From Bombyx mori (lineage: Eukaryota > Arthropoda > Insecta > Lepidoptera > Bombycidae), in the NCBI RefSeq assembly GCF_030269925.1, contig NC_085116.1:12834001-12898000 (forward strand): a stretch of DNA of 64,000 nucleotides, in the 5' to 3' direction. The notes below the pieces were generated by a model. The model worked only from the letters and a program-made list of their open reading frames with translations. It made no database searches and was not told the origin of the DNA. Below, piece after piece: positions 1 to 21,984 of the stretch; position 1 is the first letter of the stretch, and each line of letters begins with the position of its first letter. A program made the position numbers and the translations under genes.

Positions 1-375
1 AAGTATTGATTTCCGGTAAAGGAAGTAGCTGACCTTGTCAAGGAACCGCTGTTGTACTCACATGTATATGTTATGCATAATACATAATATAACGTTACAT
101 AAAACAAAGTTTATAAATAATTACGTATACTAATAATAAAGCGTGGAATGTGTTTTTATTTATTTGCAATATATTTATACATTTTCATATGCATAGTTTC
201 TATTAAAAAACTTGGAGAAACATATTTAGTTCTATAACATATGTAGTGTGAATTTACGACTTTACCACTACCTAATTCATCGGTATAATATAATATGTAT
301 TTGATCGTAATATGTAATATCGTAATATCGATAATATGTATCGATATAATATATATATGGTACAACCTATTCCAG
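1..375 (+). other. KMO intron sequence
   Basis: AT-rich intron upstream of the first visible KMO exon. No GxGxxG-coding exon was found here, so the first coding exon is outside the window. Confidence 0.6.
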
Positions 376-9626
<9,251 letters not shown>

Positions 9627-9775
9627 TTGAAAAAAGTTAAGGATTAGTTTTGTACACATTCATTGCATTAGCATTTACTTTAAAAATAATAAGTATTAGT
9701 GTGTGTTTTATGTTACTTCACTCACTTCGATTTTTAAGATCTTTTGTGTCGTTATTTAAGCGAACTAACTAATTA

Positions 9776-9781
9776 AATAAA
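9776..9781 (+). promoter_or_regulatory. Polyadenylation signal of KMO
   Basis: AATAAA about 150 bp after the KMO stop codon, in an AT-rich stretch. It is the first canonical hexamer downstream. Confidence 0.65.
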
Positions 9782-10636
9782 TTTTAATGCAAAATGGGAT
9801 ATTTGTAAAGTTTTAGACGTCATATCCATAATTTTAGTGTCCATAATTTTTCGGAAAAATATACTTTCCTACTTTGTGTTAATTGGTTATCTAACCTTGT
9901 AGAATTAACGTGAGGTCAAAATCTTAGTTCTATACAACTAGGCCCTTCAACACAAAGGCAACGACCCTTCAAAGGCAGACTGGTGGAATTAATACTAAGC
10001 AGTTCAGAATATATCCTACCGATAGGTAATAAAGTGAAACTACTTTTTTATTTTTATTTTTTATTACCGGATGGTACGTGGCAAAAAAGACCTCTGGAAA
10101 CGCACTGTGGATGACCGCAGTCGCTCCAGGTAGTATGGATGAACTCTACTCCGGTGGCGGGCGGTGCGATGGTAAAAACGAGATGCTGGTATCATCTCGA
10201 ACAATTCCTCAGAGCACTACATTACTTACTTACTACTACACTACATTAAATACTTTATTATCTTTACTTATTTATCTTCACTACCAAATGTTATAATAAC
10301 CTTATTATCAACACGTCCCATTACATTAAATTAAAACAGTGTTAAAGTTAATAGGCGTCCATTATCAGTCAACCGTCTCTGTCTTTCAGAACTCGATAAA
10401 TTATGCACCGAAATTAGCGGTTCTAGAGATTTATGTCTTTGCGCGACGTTCAGAAAATTTATGAATTAACATAATGAATACAACAAAAGTACCTACTTAT
10501 TTTAACCTTTTCGTTTGTGGTTTGTATAGTATACAATTATATCGTATTCTTCACAATATCAGAAATTAAGATAACTATTTCATTTGAAAGTTTTTATTTA
10601 TTTAACAAAATATGTATATCTTACGTATATCTTTTA
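9782..10636. other. Intergenic, no gene seen
   Basis: Downstream of KMO. Short open stretches only, none with recognisable protein features. No repeat family was identified. Confidence 0.5.
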
Positions 10637-10880
10637 TTACTGATGGTAGGACCGCTTGTGAGTCCGCACGGGTAGGTACCACCACCCTGCCTATTTCAGC
10701 CGTGAAGCGTAATGCGTTTCGGTTTGAAGGGTGGGGGCGGCCGTTGTAACTATATTTGAGACCTTTGAACTTACATCTCGAGGTGGGTGGCGCATTTACG
10801 TTGTAGATGTCTATGGGCTCCAGTAACCACTTAACACCAGGTGGGCTGTGAGTTCGTCCACCCGTTTAAGCAATAAAAAA
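10637..10880 (+). repeat. Bm1 SINE, 5'-truncated
   Basis: Bm1 body from ACTGATGGTAGGACC to AAGCAATAAAAAA, with good conservation. Confidence 0.88.
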
Positions 10881-11276
10881 ATCCCTTATTAGTAGTAGCA
10901 TTTAGATAAGCCGCTTCTCCAGATACTAGAATTATTCCTTATTCCGTATTTCACAATAACTTGAGTCGTCTAAGTTTGAATGGTAGATCCCAATTTTGAA
11001 TTCAAAATGACTTATGTCCTTCACGCGCGCTATCCATAGTGCATTTATGGAAATTTTAGAATGGCAAAAAACTTTTCCGATGTACCAAGAATGGCTTTAC
11101 CAAGTTCGAGTTAACGGCATAAACCATGTGCATAGGTTTAGAAAAAAGAATACAACATATATTTTCCTTTTAAAAAATCTATACCGAAATTATCAATCCA
11201 TCATGTAAAAATGTCTAACGGATTTGGATGAAATTTGTCAAAAAAATATTTACAACCTGGATTAACCATATTATAT

Positions 11277-11280
<4 letters not shown>

Positions 11281-11312
<32 letters not shown>
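11281..11312. repeat. (TC)16 microsatellite
   Basis: Uninterrupted TC dinucleotide repeat of 32 bp. Confidence 0.97.
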
Positions 11313-11317
<5 letters not shown>

Positions 11318-11763
11318 TACATTATCCCAACTTTTTAACCCGATAAAATGCAACGTGTTTGTGTTATGATTTACATCTGAATTACAAATAACGCGGGAGA
11401 CGCCGCGGGGCACTTCTAGTAAGTAAATAAAGGATGTCCCTTAAATTATATGAACTGAAAAAAAAAATACGCAGGTACAGTATGATTTTTGTTATTGTAT
11501 GGTAATGTACATAGGATTCGTTGAACGCTAAATATTTAGCTTCTACTACACTTTAAACCAGTGCTTCTTAACCTTTTTTCCTTCTCTTAATAAAACTTTT
11601 CATTTATGAACAGCTCTCCCCTGATAACTCCATACTGACTAATAAAAGCGTGTCTCATTTCTCTTAGCAACCATAAGCTTACACGGGTGGTATACAACCG
11701 AATGTACTGTATTTTACCAAACCAATGCTCACGATCTAGCACATTAGTAATTTTATTACTTAC

Positions 11764-11986
11764 TAGCGACCCGCCCTCGCTTCGCTTCGGAAACATTAAA
11801 ACACACATGAAACAAAAAAAAAACATAAAAAAAATTTAAAAAAAGTAGCCTATGTTCATCAGGGACAATGTCGGCTTCTAATAGAAAAAGAATTTTTCAA
11901 ATCGGTCCAGTAGTTTCGGAGCCTATTCGAAACAAACAAACAAACAAATCTTTCCTCTTTATAATATTAGTATAGAGTATAGATCA
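11764..11986 (-). mobile_element. Non-autonomous Helitron-like element
   Basis: Read on the minus strand it starts ATCTATACTAATATTATAAA, continues with a (GTTT)n stretch and CGAATAGGCTCCGAAACTAC, and ends CCGAAGCGAAGCGAGGGCGG then GTCGCTAGT. A TC start, CTAGT end and GC-rich 3' terminus without inverted repeats fit a Helitron. Confidence 0.65.
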
Positions 11987-12410
11987 GGTACCTTGTAAAC
12001 AACATATTAAAGACAATACATTACAATAATATTTATATATTAACTGTTTTTAATTCTCAGTATTTCCGCCATTATCACTATAATTTTCACGTATAACCAA
12101 TGCGACCTAATGCGGCGTACCGCAGTTTGAGAAGCGCTGCCATAGGTGGTCAGTTTGTGGATTCGAAACTTTGATATTAGCTAGCACGGAACAGGTGCTC
12201 TCAACCTTAGTTTGGACTCCTCCACAATTAACGCATGCATAATTTTGCTCTATTAGGACTTTGTTGAGAACACATTAACCGTCTAAAACTTTAGCATTCG
12301 GAGTACCGGTTGAATTTAAATTTGTTGGTTTCATTATATTAATTTCATGCATTTCTATGCGGAATGCATACGGTGTTCCTGCAGCATTAGTGATGTCCAC
12401 TAGCAACTGC

Positions 12411-12840
12411 TTTTTATTTTTTATTGCTTAGATGGGTGGACGAGCTCACAGCCTACCTGGTGTTATGTGGTTACTGGAGTCCATAGATATCTATAACGTA
12501 AATGCCACCCAACTTGAGATATGAGTTCGAAGCTCTCAGTATAGTTACAACGGCTGCCCTACTCTTCAAACCGAAATGCATTACTGCTTCACTCCAGAAA
12601 TAGGCAGGGTGGTGGTACCTACCCGTGTGAACTCACAAGAGGTCCTACTACCAGTAATTACGCAAATTATTTCGTGGGTTTGATTTTTATTAGAAGATGT
12701 TATTCCTTCATCTGGAAGTCCATCGTGAACATTTGTTAAGTACGTATTTCATTAGAAAAATTGGTACCCACCTGCGGGACTCGAACACGGGTGCATCGCT
12801 AGATACGAATGAACGTCTTATCCTTTAGGCCACGACGACT
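12411..12840 (-). repeat. Full-length Bm1 SINE
   Basis: Complete copy on the minus strand. The tRNA-like head (12775-12840) has a pol III box A (TGGCCTAAAGGATAAGACG) and a box B (GTGTTCGAGTCC). It is followed by the Bm1-specific linker and body, and by the A-rich tail at 12411. Length about 430 bp, as expected for Bm1. Confidence 0.9.
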
Positions 12841-13179
12841 TACCCTACTAACCATCATACTTCTGCTTCATTCAGCAATAATATACTGCATGTTACAGAA
12901 ATATTATTAGGTAACGCCAAAGAAAGATATATAGGTAATTTGAAAATGTCTCGCATGGAGTCCAATACTTAAAATCTATCAGAGTATTTTAGTCTAAAGT
13001 ATTTGGTGCCCGGGCTTCGTGTATACTATTTCATTTTTATAGCAGCTATGCTTTGTTACAAGAGTTCACGGCATATGCGATATTAAGTTTTTGCCAGAAT
13101 ATATAGACGATTACGTGAATGTCGCTATCCACCTTGATTTATACTTGAGGTTTCAGTACTCTCTCTCTTCAATCGGTCC

Positions 13180-13600
13180 CTCGTTGCTGGGGATCGCGAC
13201 TCCGTCAGATTCTGTCAACCAGCTGTCTCCATCGATCCCGCCCTGCAGCTTTGTGGAGTGCGTCGCTGACAGGTATTTTCAGTTCCTCCGCTATTTGGTC
13301 CGACTATCGTTTGGGACCTCTAACCCTAGGCCTTTTCCCTTCGATTTTACCGGTCACCACAAGGCGATTCAAATTGCTGATGTCCCTGCGTGCAATATGA
13401 CCAAAATACCGCAATATTCTTTGTAGGCAAGTTGTAGATGAACGTTGAGTCTTTTCTATTTTTAGCTGCTTGAGAATAGAGATGTTGGTGCGGCGGGTCG
13501 TCCATGATATTCGTAGCATAAGTCGCCAGCACCACATCTCAAAAGCGTATATATACCCACAACAAATAGAGAAACCAAGTTTGGAACCTTTTGTGCTTAA
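13180..13600 (-). pseudogene. RTE-clade LINE relic (reverse transcriptase C-terminus)
   Basis: On the minus strand the frame reads FEMWCWRLMLRISWTTRRTN, then a FGHIARRD block, GKRPRVRGPKR, a TAG where the family has Trp, SDQIAEELKIP and a final GRDRWRQLVDRI. The order matches the C-terminus of the intact RTE at 45338-48478 (EMWCWRRMLGVSW, FGHVSRRD, RWTDQIK, RERWRDIVRRI). Truncated at the 5' side and carrying a stop, so dead. Confidence 0.8.
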
Positions 13601-13642
13601 AGCAAATTCATATTTGACGCAGATTTTTACATTCACATAGTG

Positions 13643-14018
13643 CCCTAAACGTCCTTACGGATCCATCTGATCCAATAATCTTTTCAATAGATGCCTTCAG
13701 CTCTAACACTAGGAGCAGGCTTAGGGACCCCGGTAACCGTACTCGTCGAACTCGACAAAGAGTTCGCCGTGCGACCTAACCCAAGAATTAGCTCGCTGAG
13801 TTTCTCGCCGGATCTACTCAGCGGGTCGCGATTCCGATCCGGTAGTAGATTCATTCGCGAAGCAGTTGCTCTTGAGTTGTTAGGTCTCCTACGGAGGCGC
13901 TCGGGTAGCTGTTAGCTAATACCACCCCTCCTGGCTGAGCCTTTGCTCGCCCACCTGTCCTGGTGAAACTGGAAAGGCCTACGGGCCACCAGTAATCCTT
14001 CAATCATAAAAAAAAATA
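13643..14018 (+). mobile_element. GC-rich retroposon with 14-bp target duplication
   Basis: ACATTCACATAGTG occurs at 13629-13642 and again at 14019-14032, immediately after a poly-A tract. The element between them contains the TTTCTCGCCGGATCT..CTCAG block of the second abundant GC-rich family and a CTGGTGAAACTGGAAAGGCC..GGGCCACCAG 3' end. Poly-A and TSD identify a LINE-type retroposition. Confidence 0.8.
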
Positions 14019-14840
14019 ACATTCACATAGTGATTGATTTATTCCGTTAGTATGAAATCTTAGCACAGAAACGACAGCGATTCCAATAAAATCAAACTGC
14101 CGAAGCGGGGACGGGGCGTTCCCAGGTCTCGAACAGCATTCCGGGATTTGGCGACGAATCGAAATTGTTCCGGCAAAATTAATTGGACTCCGATTTGACA
14201 CGAAAAAAGGAAAGTGCGAACTACGAGTATGTATGCTGACTTTAATGAAAATTTATTGTCTTCTTAAAAAAAAAAAAAAACGTAACGTAAAGTTTTGCGG
14301 AATGACGTGTAGTGATTTCTCAATCAAAAAATCAATTTTTTTTTGAAATAGTACTGCGGTTTATTTCGTTTCATTTATTGTTATTGAAAGGTAGTGCTCA
14401 ATTAATTGGCGTCGACGGAGTATAAATAGTAGTTAGTTACTATAAAATTATTTTCAATTATTTTAACAGAAAGTAAAGTTTGATTTTATTTTAATAATAT
14501 AATAGCTATCGAGCTCTCTGAATATCAGAGTTAATAATAGCTAAAGAAACGTACTTATATCACAACTCAACGAAACAGTTACTTATTCAGTTCGCTGTAG
14601 TAAGTAAGATACGAATTGACCAGTAACTTGCAAAACTAAATGTTGTTATAATTAAAACTTCGTAACGTCCGGGCACTTACAAATACACTTACAAAAATTA
14701 CTAGTAGCATTTATTAGGAACGCTCACTCGACCCTCTTAAAGGAAACTTAGCAAAGAGCCCTGTTGTACTTCCCAACCCTTTACTTTACAACCACTTATC
14801 GAACGCCCTCAAAATGTTTATATATACTTTTCTATATTAG

Positions 14841-14902
14841 AAATAGGCAGGGTGATGGTACCTAGTCGTGCGGACTCATAAGACGTCTTAACGCTAGTAA
14901 AA
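14841..14902 (-). repeat. Bm1 SINE fragment
   Basis: AAATAGGCAGGGTGATGGTACC..CGGACTCATAAGACGTC..AGTAAAAA corresponds to the 5' edge of the Bm1 body only. Confidence 0.6.
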
Positions 14903-16454
14903 ACTACCGCCAGATATGTCTGATACTAACTAAGTCTATACTAATTGAATTTGCTTTATTTGTCTTACTAAATTAATAATATTAAAATAATATTAATAAT
15001 ATAAAATAATAAATAATAAAAATAATAATTTAATAACTAAAATATATTATTAAAAGGAGTCAATGAATCACTTACCATCAGGTGACCCGTCTTGCTGGTT
15101 TGCCTCTTAGTTGCTATAAAAAAAAAAAAAAAGTCCCTTTAGGCAAGGTTCCGAAGATACTGGCAGCCTTCCCCCTTTGAATAGCTAGACTAATTCTTTG
15201 TCCAAGGTAGCTGCCAGCTCTTCGGTCTCCTGTGGTGTCGACTAACCTTTTTGCTATTTCCTTAAAAAGCCTTATAGCTTGTCTTACTTACTTTTATTAA
15301 AGATAAGAAGTCATAGAGAAAAACTGATTAAAGTTTTAATTCTATACAAGATGAGAGGTGAAATTATTCAGTGTGTCCATTACCTCTTTCGATTTTAATA
15401 TGACAAGTTTTGACGTCGTTATCCCATTGGAGAAGGCTTTTGTATCTCAATGTCTGTACTTTAATTGTGGAAATTGGATTTAAAAAGATAATTATCAGTT
15501 AAGATTTATTAATGAATTCTCGAGGTGAAAAAATACTAAAACATTTTTTTAAATTTCGAAATTATTAGTTTAATCTTTTCGATAATTTTAGTATTTCGGA
15601 GTTGTACGAAAACAGAGATAGTTGAATTATGTCCACGAGTGGCGATAATCGAAATAATATATTTTATTTCGTATTTTACATATTGAGTGTACCTACTCGT
15701 ATTGCTTGTATTGTTTTATACATTAAAATTATTTTCAAATTTGTATTGTTTATAAATTTGCTGTGTTTCTTTATAGAATTTACTTATAATATAATATATA
15801 TATATATATATACTTTAATATACTTTATAATAATATATTTTATTTTAATATAATAATATATTTTATTATATAATAATATATTTATAATATTATAATATTT
15901 ATTATATAATAATATATTTTATTTATTTTAATATACTTTATAGCATTTACTTATTCTATATATTTTTTGTAGAAACTAATGTGTCCAAGTTCCAAGTAAG
16001 CTTAAGTGAATCAGGTCGCCTTTTGTCTACTGGTAAAAAATTCTACGAGCTAATGAGACCTGACGCTTTGTTCGTTTTGTGATCAGTCGTGGGAGGGTTG
16101 TTGGGTAGAGGTATTTTAATTGGCGGTCTGATCAAAGCCGCATTGGTCAGCGGATGTTCGACATAACTGCTCGGTCTAGATATATTATGTAGGTAAATTT
16201 ATAACACATATGTGCATAGATTGCCACGGCAAGGTTGTCGTGAGTTATCTATCATGATGCATAGGGAAAAACAAGTTTTTTGGAAAGCATCTGGAATGTC
16301 TTGTATTTCTACCTAATTTACTTAATTAGACAGCTGATTTGGGAGTATGCATTTTAATTATTATTTTTTAACGAGTTGTTTAAAGTATGAATTAAGCAGA
16401 GGGACTTTTTAAGTAGTTAGTGGAGTCCTTGAGTAATTAGAGGCCGCGTTAAGT
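14903..16454. other. AT-rich intergenic stretch
   Basis: No gene seen. Simple AATA/TATT repetition is dense at 14975-15055 and 15779-15960 (TA runs and AATATATTTTATT repeats). At 15155-15225 CCGAAG..CTGGCAGCC and GCTGCCAGCTCTTCGG form an inverted repeat. Confidence 0.5.
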
Positions 16455-16672
16455 ACATGGTTAATCTGAAGTCCATAGACATCAAAACGTGAAATCCGCC
16501 ATCCTCTTTAATACCTACATGATGTCGAAGTCTCAGTTCTGTAATCCTTGACCTGTTAAGTCTCCTCCGGATGGGCCTGGATGGCTGTTAGTAAATTCCA
16601 CCTTCCACCACTTGCCCTGGTGACTCTGGAAAACCTCTGGGCCACCAGCATCCTCTCACTCAATCAAAAAAT
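16455..16672. repeat. Old Bm1 relic followed by GC-rich retroposon tail
   Basis: 16455-16545 resembles a decayed minus-strand Bm1 (GAAGTCCATAGACATCAAAACG). 16550-16672 matches the 3' end of the retroposon at 13643-14018 (CTCCTCCGGATGG, TGGTGACTCTGGAAAACC, GGGCCACCAGCATCC) and ends in an A-rich tail. Confidence 0.5.
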
Positions 16673-17713
16673 TTAATACGGAAGATTAGGTAAAGAATAC
16701 ACAGAAATACAGTCGTAACCTAAACGTTGCAAATGTCCGTTAAAGTCAGCATTATCTGTAATGGACCGGAACGGACCGGATGGCTCTCTTTTGCATTGTC
16801 TCAAATGACGGCCCTTCTTCTCTACAAAGTAATAGATAAAGTGTATCAAAAACTGATCGGGACCGGGATTATTAACATTCTTAAGCGACGGTAATAACTC
16901 ACCATCAGTTGGGCCGTAAGTTAATTTACCCAGGGACGAAAAGAAAACCAGAAGTTCATTTTCGTAAATTTACTAATTTCTAATTTGTCTCTCTTAAATA
17001 GACATGCCGCTACGTAATTATAAGAAGGATCCAGCTACAATTAATTTATGTACCACAAAGATATTTTGCTCTGAAAATAAAATCAGGCGGAGAACTATAG
17101 GAAATTATAAAGCGTTCCAAAGAACCGCGAAATTATAATATCGTTTAATAATTTCTTTCAAAACTATACATCTTTTTCATTTACACGATGAACCAAACTA
17201 CGCAGTAGCAGCGCTAACTTTAATCTGACTGACCTCAGATAAGATTAAATGTCTAATTTGGTGCTATTGCCATTTAGTGCCAGTTAGTACGTATTTAACT
17301 ACGAACTGTTTCAGCTCGGCACAAGCAATTAGTGTCAGGGAACGACCTCGAAATATTTCTTGCAGATCCAAGGATTTTCTTTTAAGTTCACACAGTATTG
17401 AGGATTTAATTTATAACTTTACATAATACGTCAACGGGCACTTGTTAGTTTTACTGCAGTTTTTTAACCGACTTCAAAAAAACGAGGCGGTTCTCAATAT
17501 CACGCCAACCGATTTCGATGATTATTGTTTTTAGTGTATAATAATTTGTTTTGGAATATTATTATTTTTCTATTTGAAGTCGCTTTTTGTTAAAGCATGT
17601 CTATTTACAATTATTCTTTGTTATGAATATATTCTGTTACGCGTTCGTGTCAAATTTGTACCACCAAGTAAATTTTTAGCAGACCAATGGTCGATACCAT
17701 GTGTCCAGTCAAG

Positions 17714-17969
17714 GGCGGATCCAGCTTTGGCGCCAGGAGGGGGTCACAGTCAAATTTTCGATGCGTTCGTTCCCAAACGTTTGCCATCATACAAAGTTAT
17801 TATATTAAATTAAATTAATTAAATATTGAAGGTATGTAGTTACATAAAATCTGTTTGGTAACTAAATATACAAATAAAATCATTACGTTCAATTAGTGGT
17901 CCACCTAAGTCCTGGAACCAGCTCTGGGGGGGAGGGGGTATGACCCCCATGACCCCCCCTGGATCCGCC
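17714..17969. mobile_element. Candidate MITE with 11-bp inverted ends
   Basis: GGCGGATCCAG at 17714-17724 and its exact complement at 17959-17969, each followed inward by G-rich/C-rich runs (GGAGGGGGTCA and TGACCCCCC). About 256 bp lie between, with no coding potential. This resembles a short DNA transposon; the superfamily is unclear. Confidence 0.5.
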
Positions 17970-18820
17970 GTTGTGTCCTGTTAACATATTATTATAGAAT
18001 GAAAACAATATAAATATCAATTTGAAAATAATTTTGGCACGGTTTCCATTTTGATTAGACAGAAAGAAGAAAGAAATCATTTATTCGCTAAGCATAGTAA
18101 AAATGAGTTATTACAGAAGTTAAAAGCAGCGTGTATGCTTTGTCATTATTTGACATGCGAATTTTAGTGCAGTGCAAGATATGACGAGTATGATATTACC
18201 TATATAATTTACCATTCATTCCTCCATAATTCAACTAATAATTAAAAAATCAATTTATATTCAATGTCGTCCCTAAGAAAATCATTTATGTTTTCAGACA
18301 AACAATTTTATAACGTTAAGTGTATATTTGTAACGAGAATTCAGCGCGTATTCTTCAAGACTTGAATGTGACAAGAGAATTAACAGATAGAGTTTATTAT
18401 TGACGTTTAATTTTTAAATCCCAATATTTTAACTCCTTTAGTGTTCTAAAGCTGTATACCCACTCTGTCTTTAAATCATTTCTTTAAAATTTCAATCTAC
18501 TTATACAATATGCTTCAGTAGAATTATCAATGGTTTTTTTAGTAGTGTGTTAAAAGTCCAATTAAGTATAGTGATCGTGCTATCGATGCCACAAACAGAT
18601 TATATTCTCATTGCCGTGTGTAGGTAATTGCTCTTTAAATTATTTCTTTAAATCTGTTAGCTTATCATAAACAAGTTTTTTCTTACTTAATAACAGTTCC
18701 ACAATTAAAAATCGAATTATGTTGCTTCTTTGTTTTTTATTTATTTAAAGTTAATTAATTTTATTAGCATTCGAATTTTATTGATAAATTGTTGGTTGAA
18801 AGGGTTCTGGTTCCGTGGTG
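17970..18820. other. Intergenic, no gene seen
   Basis: AT-rich sequence without a recognisable frame or repeat family. Confidence 0.4.
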
Positions 18821-18829
18821 TCAAACGAC

Positions 18830-18995
18830 TACAGTAGTACGTAATCATCATCATCACCATCATTATCATCTCAGTCTGTCCACTGTCTACTGCTGAACAT
18901 AGGCCTTTCCGACTGATGTCCAGTGCGGCCGGTCTGTTGCCACGTGCATCCAACGTGACTCCGTGATTTTCAATAGGTCGCCGGACCATCTAGTA
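18830..18995 (-). pseudogene. RTE-type LINE 3' relic
   Basis: Minus-strand translation gives RWSGDLLKITESRWMHVATD, then a RPHWTSVGKAYVQQWTVD-like end and stops. This follows the R(W)..D........W...A.DR..W...G.AY.QQW C-terminus common to RTE-type endonuclease/reverse transcriptases. It is followed on that strand by a (GAT/ATG)n microsatellite at 18845-18870, a usual RTE tail. Only the last ~45 codons remain. Confidence 0.65.
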
Positions 18996-19104
18996 TGTGA
19001 CCGTCCCACACTGCGTAATAGTAATATCATATTACGAGTATATCCTATTATGTACTAGGTGTAAGGCGATGACACTGATCCATGTAGGCTTAGACAGCAT
19101 TAGT

Positions 19105-19236
19105 TACAGCAAATCTGCGAAGCACGATTCTTATTATGGTTCGTGTTAGCAACAACGTCAGGTTTGAGCCCCGTGAGTTAACCTACTCGCCCGGTGACGC
19201 TGATATGGTCTCTCAAGACCATCAGCTTAGGTACGA
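19105..19236 (+). repeat. GC-rich retroposon 3' end
   Basis: CTGCGAAGCACGATTCTTAT, GTGTTAGCAACAACGTCAGG, GAGCCCCGTGAG and CCATCAGCTTAGGTACGAAA match the 3' end of the GC-rich retroposon family seen in both orientations across the window. Confidence 0.7.
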
Positions 19237-20299
19237 AAAGTTACAAACATATTACATAAATATTATGTTACGCTTCATATTTTCCTCATTGAATTTTACT
19301 GCGTGGTGTTAATTTTCTCAAACCATTATTTCAAGGATTAAAATTCTAATATTTTCATTGGTTTTCGTGAATCGTATGTACCTATAACTAAAATTTCTTT
19401 TACGGTTTAATTCCGCCTTTTTTTATTTAATAATACATGTCCACGAAAATTTTATTTTGCACATGAGGTAATAAGTCGAAATGTCAGAAATAATGATAAG
19501 GGCCTAATAAAGAAGGCAATTATCCTCAATACTGCGCGTATTATGAGAAGGTTTCTCACTAGGGAATCCTAACCACTGGTGGCTTGTGTCGTAGACACCG
19601 CCATCATCGGCAATCTATTTTTATATAGTGTTTTTTAAAAATTGTATTTTTAATATCTTTTAAAAAAAATAATGTATAATTATTAAGATTTTAAATAAAT
19701 GTAGACTATAATAATGATAATAAAAAAATAGTTTTAATTAGATTAAATTCTATTTGATTTTAGTTTCGTCTTATTGTGTATATTATTCTGTGCATCAAAA
19801 CGAAACTAACTATGGTCATTATAATAAAATGTTTTCAATACAAAACGAGCTTCGTTCCCAGACGTTACAGGAATAATGGAGCCATATGTTTTGTCAGTCC
19901 CTGTATGTTCCCTACGTACAAACAATCCGGGCACATGTGGCCTTGCCTCACACGCCTTGACATTGATAGAACAGAGCTTCTCTGATTTGATTTGACCGAA
20001 TGAATTGTAGGATGTTCATTATTTACAATAATGTGACTTGCTATGTGATTAATTATGAATATAATCAGTGCTTTATTAGACAATGGTTTTTCGAAACTAA
20101 ATAATTGGTGACTAAAAGTAGATCGCGACCACAAAAATTTCTTCGTAACGTCGGAAATGATATAATGAGAATAAAATCGCGAGATCAAACCATAAAAGTT
20201 GTTTCTAAAGGTACTAACATCTATGACTGGCATAAATAATACACACAAATAAAAGAAATTTGTGTTGTATTGTTTTATTATGACCATAATATGTCGTAT

Positions 20300-20515
20300 C
20301 AATCTTGTCAGAGCCGTCTTGTTCGTCAGTCAGTCTCATTGATGTGGGCAGATGTTATGCGCCTCACGAGCAATCGCCACATCTCCCGGTTTGTGGTGAG
20401 CCTGGAACACTCATGCAAATAACCGCTAACTGCCGATTTGAGTTGGTCGCTTCATCGCATGAGTAAATTTCCCCCGTGGTCTGGTGCCTTCTTCTTTGCC
20501 CATAGAGTCATTTTC
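20300..20515 (-). pseudogene. RTE-clade LINE relic (C-terminus)
   Basis: Minus strand reads LLMR, a TGA where the family has Trp, SDQLKSAVSGYLHECSRLTT, then NREMWRLLVRRITSAHINETD and a stop. Compare the intact element at 45338: RWTDQIKTAVGGPLNECSRM and RERWRDIVRRIKSAPSNTT. Clearly the same LINE lineage, truncated at the 5' side. Confidence 0.8.
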
Positions 20516-20654
20516 TCGCATACATAAAAAATAAAAAGCCGCATTTTTGTATTTTGGATGTTTTACATAATTCTTCAAGCGTATTTAAAATTTTTAAATA
20601 CAGTTTTCTAGTTTTTGTCGAACAAAATAAGAAGGAAGATTCAGGGGCTTTTGA

Positions 20655-20795
20655 AGCAGTCCCCGAATATGTATGATAGGCGGTAGGCAGCAGCTTGGCT
20701 CTACTCCAGGCATTGCTGAAGTCCATGGGCGCCGGTAACCACTCACCATCATGTGGGCCCTATGCTTGTCGGCCTACATGGGCAACAAAAAAAAA
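20655..20795 (+). repeat. CATTGCTGAAGTCCATGGGC retroposon family, fragment
   Basis: GGCGGTAGGCAGCAGCTTGG, CCAGGCATTGCTGAAGTCCA and GGTAACCACTCACCATCATG, ending in GGGCAACAAAAAAAAA. Same family as 6605-6850. Confidence 0.7.
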
Positions 20796-20799
20796 CTGA

Positions 20800-21984
20800 A
20801 TTACAGTAAAATGATCTTCAAACAACGAGGCGAGCATAATAGGCAGGGGCCGCCAAAGTTCACAAGTTTTTACCATTATGTTAATTAATGCAACGGTTAG
20901 CTTCCGTACCGATATGCGATACTATGAGTGTGGGAATATCTGGGGCTCGCATAAGATTTTATCGTGCTACCGTGAATCTAATGTATGGTTTTGTAATATT
21001 ACTGTTTTTCGTATTGGTATGGAGATTCGCAGTATCATGAAGTGGTAAAATTCGTTAGGTGATGTCAAAAAAACGAATATGCGAAACTGTATTCTGTTCG
21101 GGCTAATTTAGCGTGGGATAACAGCTTATCTGTCGCTGTCAAACCAAAATCTGCTATGTGCAAAAACTCTATTTTGAATTAACTAACTACACTAACACTT
21201 TTGTGGCATTGAAGATTGTGCTTACGATTTCAAAATCGGTGCCTTTGATCCCGATTCTTCCTCGTGTTGAAACTGCATTCTGAATCAATAAGCTTGTGGT
21301 CATTTGAGAGCCATCTGTAATTGTACGCACTTGATATTGTAATTATTGTTAAGAAATAATCTTCAAAAAGAAACCTCTTAGAGATATCAATCCTAATATA
21401 GATTTTGCAACGTTTTAAATTTTTTAATTGCTAAACAATACTGTCCAAAAACTCAAGTAAACCTTATGTCGTGGCACTAATTTATTATTAAGTACCTACC
21501 TGTATGTTTTAGTGGAGGATGTTTTAATATCTGCGATGGAAACTATCCGCCGCGGGCGTTCGTGCGGATTTAATTAAAATGGAACTTAATTATGAAATGT
21601 GACGTCAGCTCTGCGATAATACGAGATACGGGAATGAAATGTGAATTAATTAAGTGATATGTGTAAAGTGTGTTATTTTTTTCATTATTACCGAAATGAT
21701 GGATGATAATATTATATTAAATTTTTTTAATTTTAAAATTTAAAATTTGGTGGATTTCAATCTATTGGTTATATGTACATCTATGCAACAATTTTAGGAT
21801 AAGACTTAATTAAGAAATTTATCTAAGAGTTATGGACGAGAGGTTAAAATGCTAAGACAAAAAAAATACCCAAAACACCAAATAGTATATTTCCTCGTTT
21901 GGGTAAAATAAAAGTCATCTGTTTTTTTTTTGGGGTAAACGTGCTTTAACACTAGTGAAGTGAAAATAATTTCGGTCGTAAAAA
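20800..21984. other. Intergenic, no gene seen
   Basis: No conserved repeat or coding feature recognised. Confidence 0.4.

Noticed and set aside
11281..11312. CRISPR-like or satellite array
   Set aside because: Simple TC microsatellite; no spaced repeats anywhere in the window resemble a CRISPR array.
13091..13426. 111-codon + strand frame
   Set aside because: Antisense to the RTE relic at 13180-13600.
19865..20302. 145-codon minus-strand frame
   Set aside because: AT-rich composition and no recognisable domain. The MCPDC-like stretch alone does not make a zinc finger.
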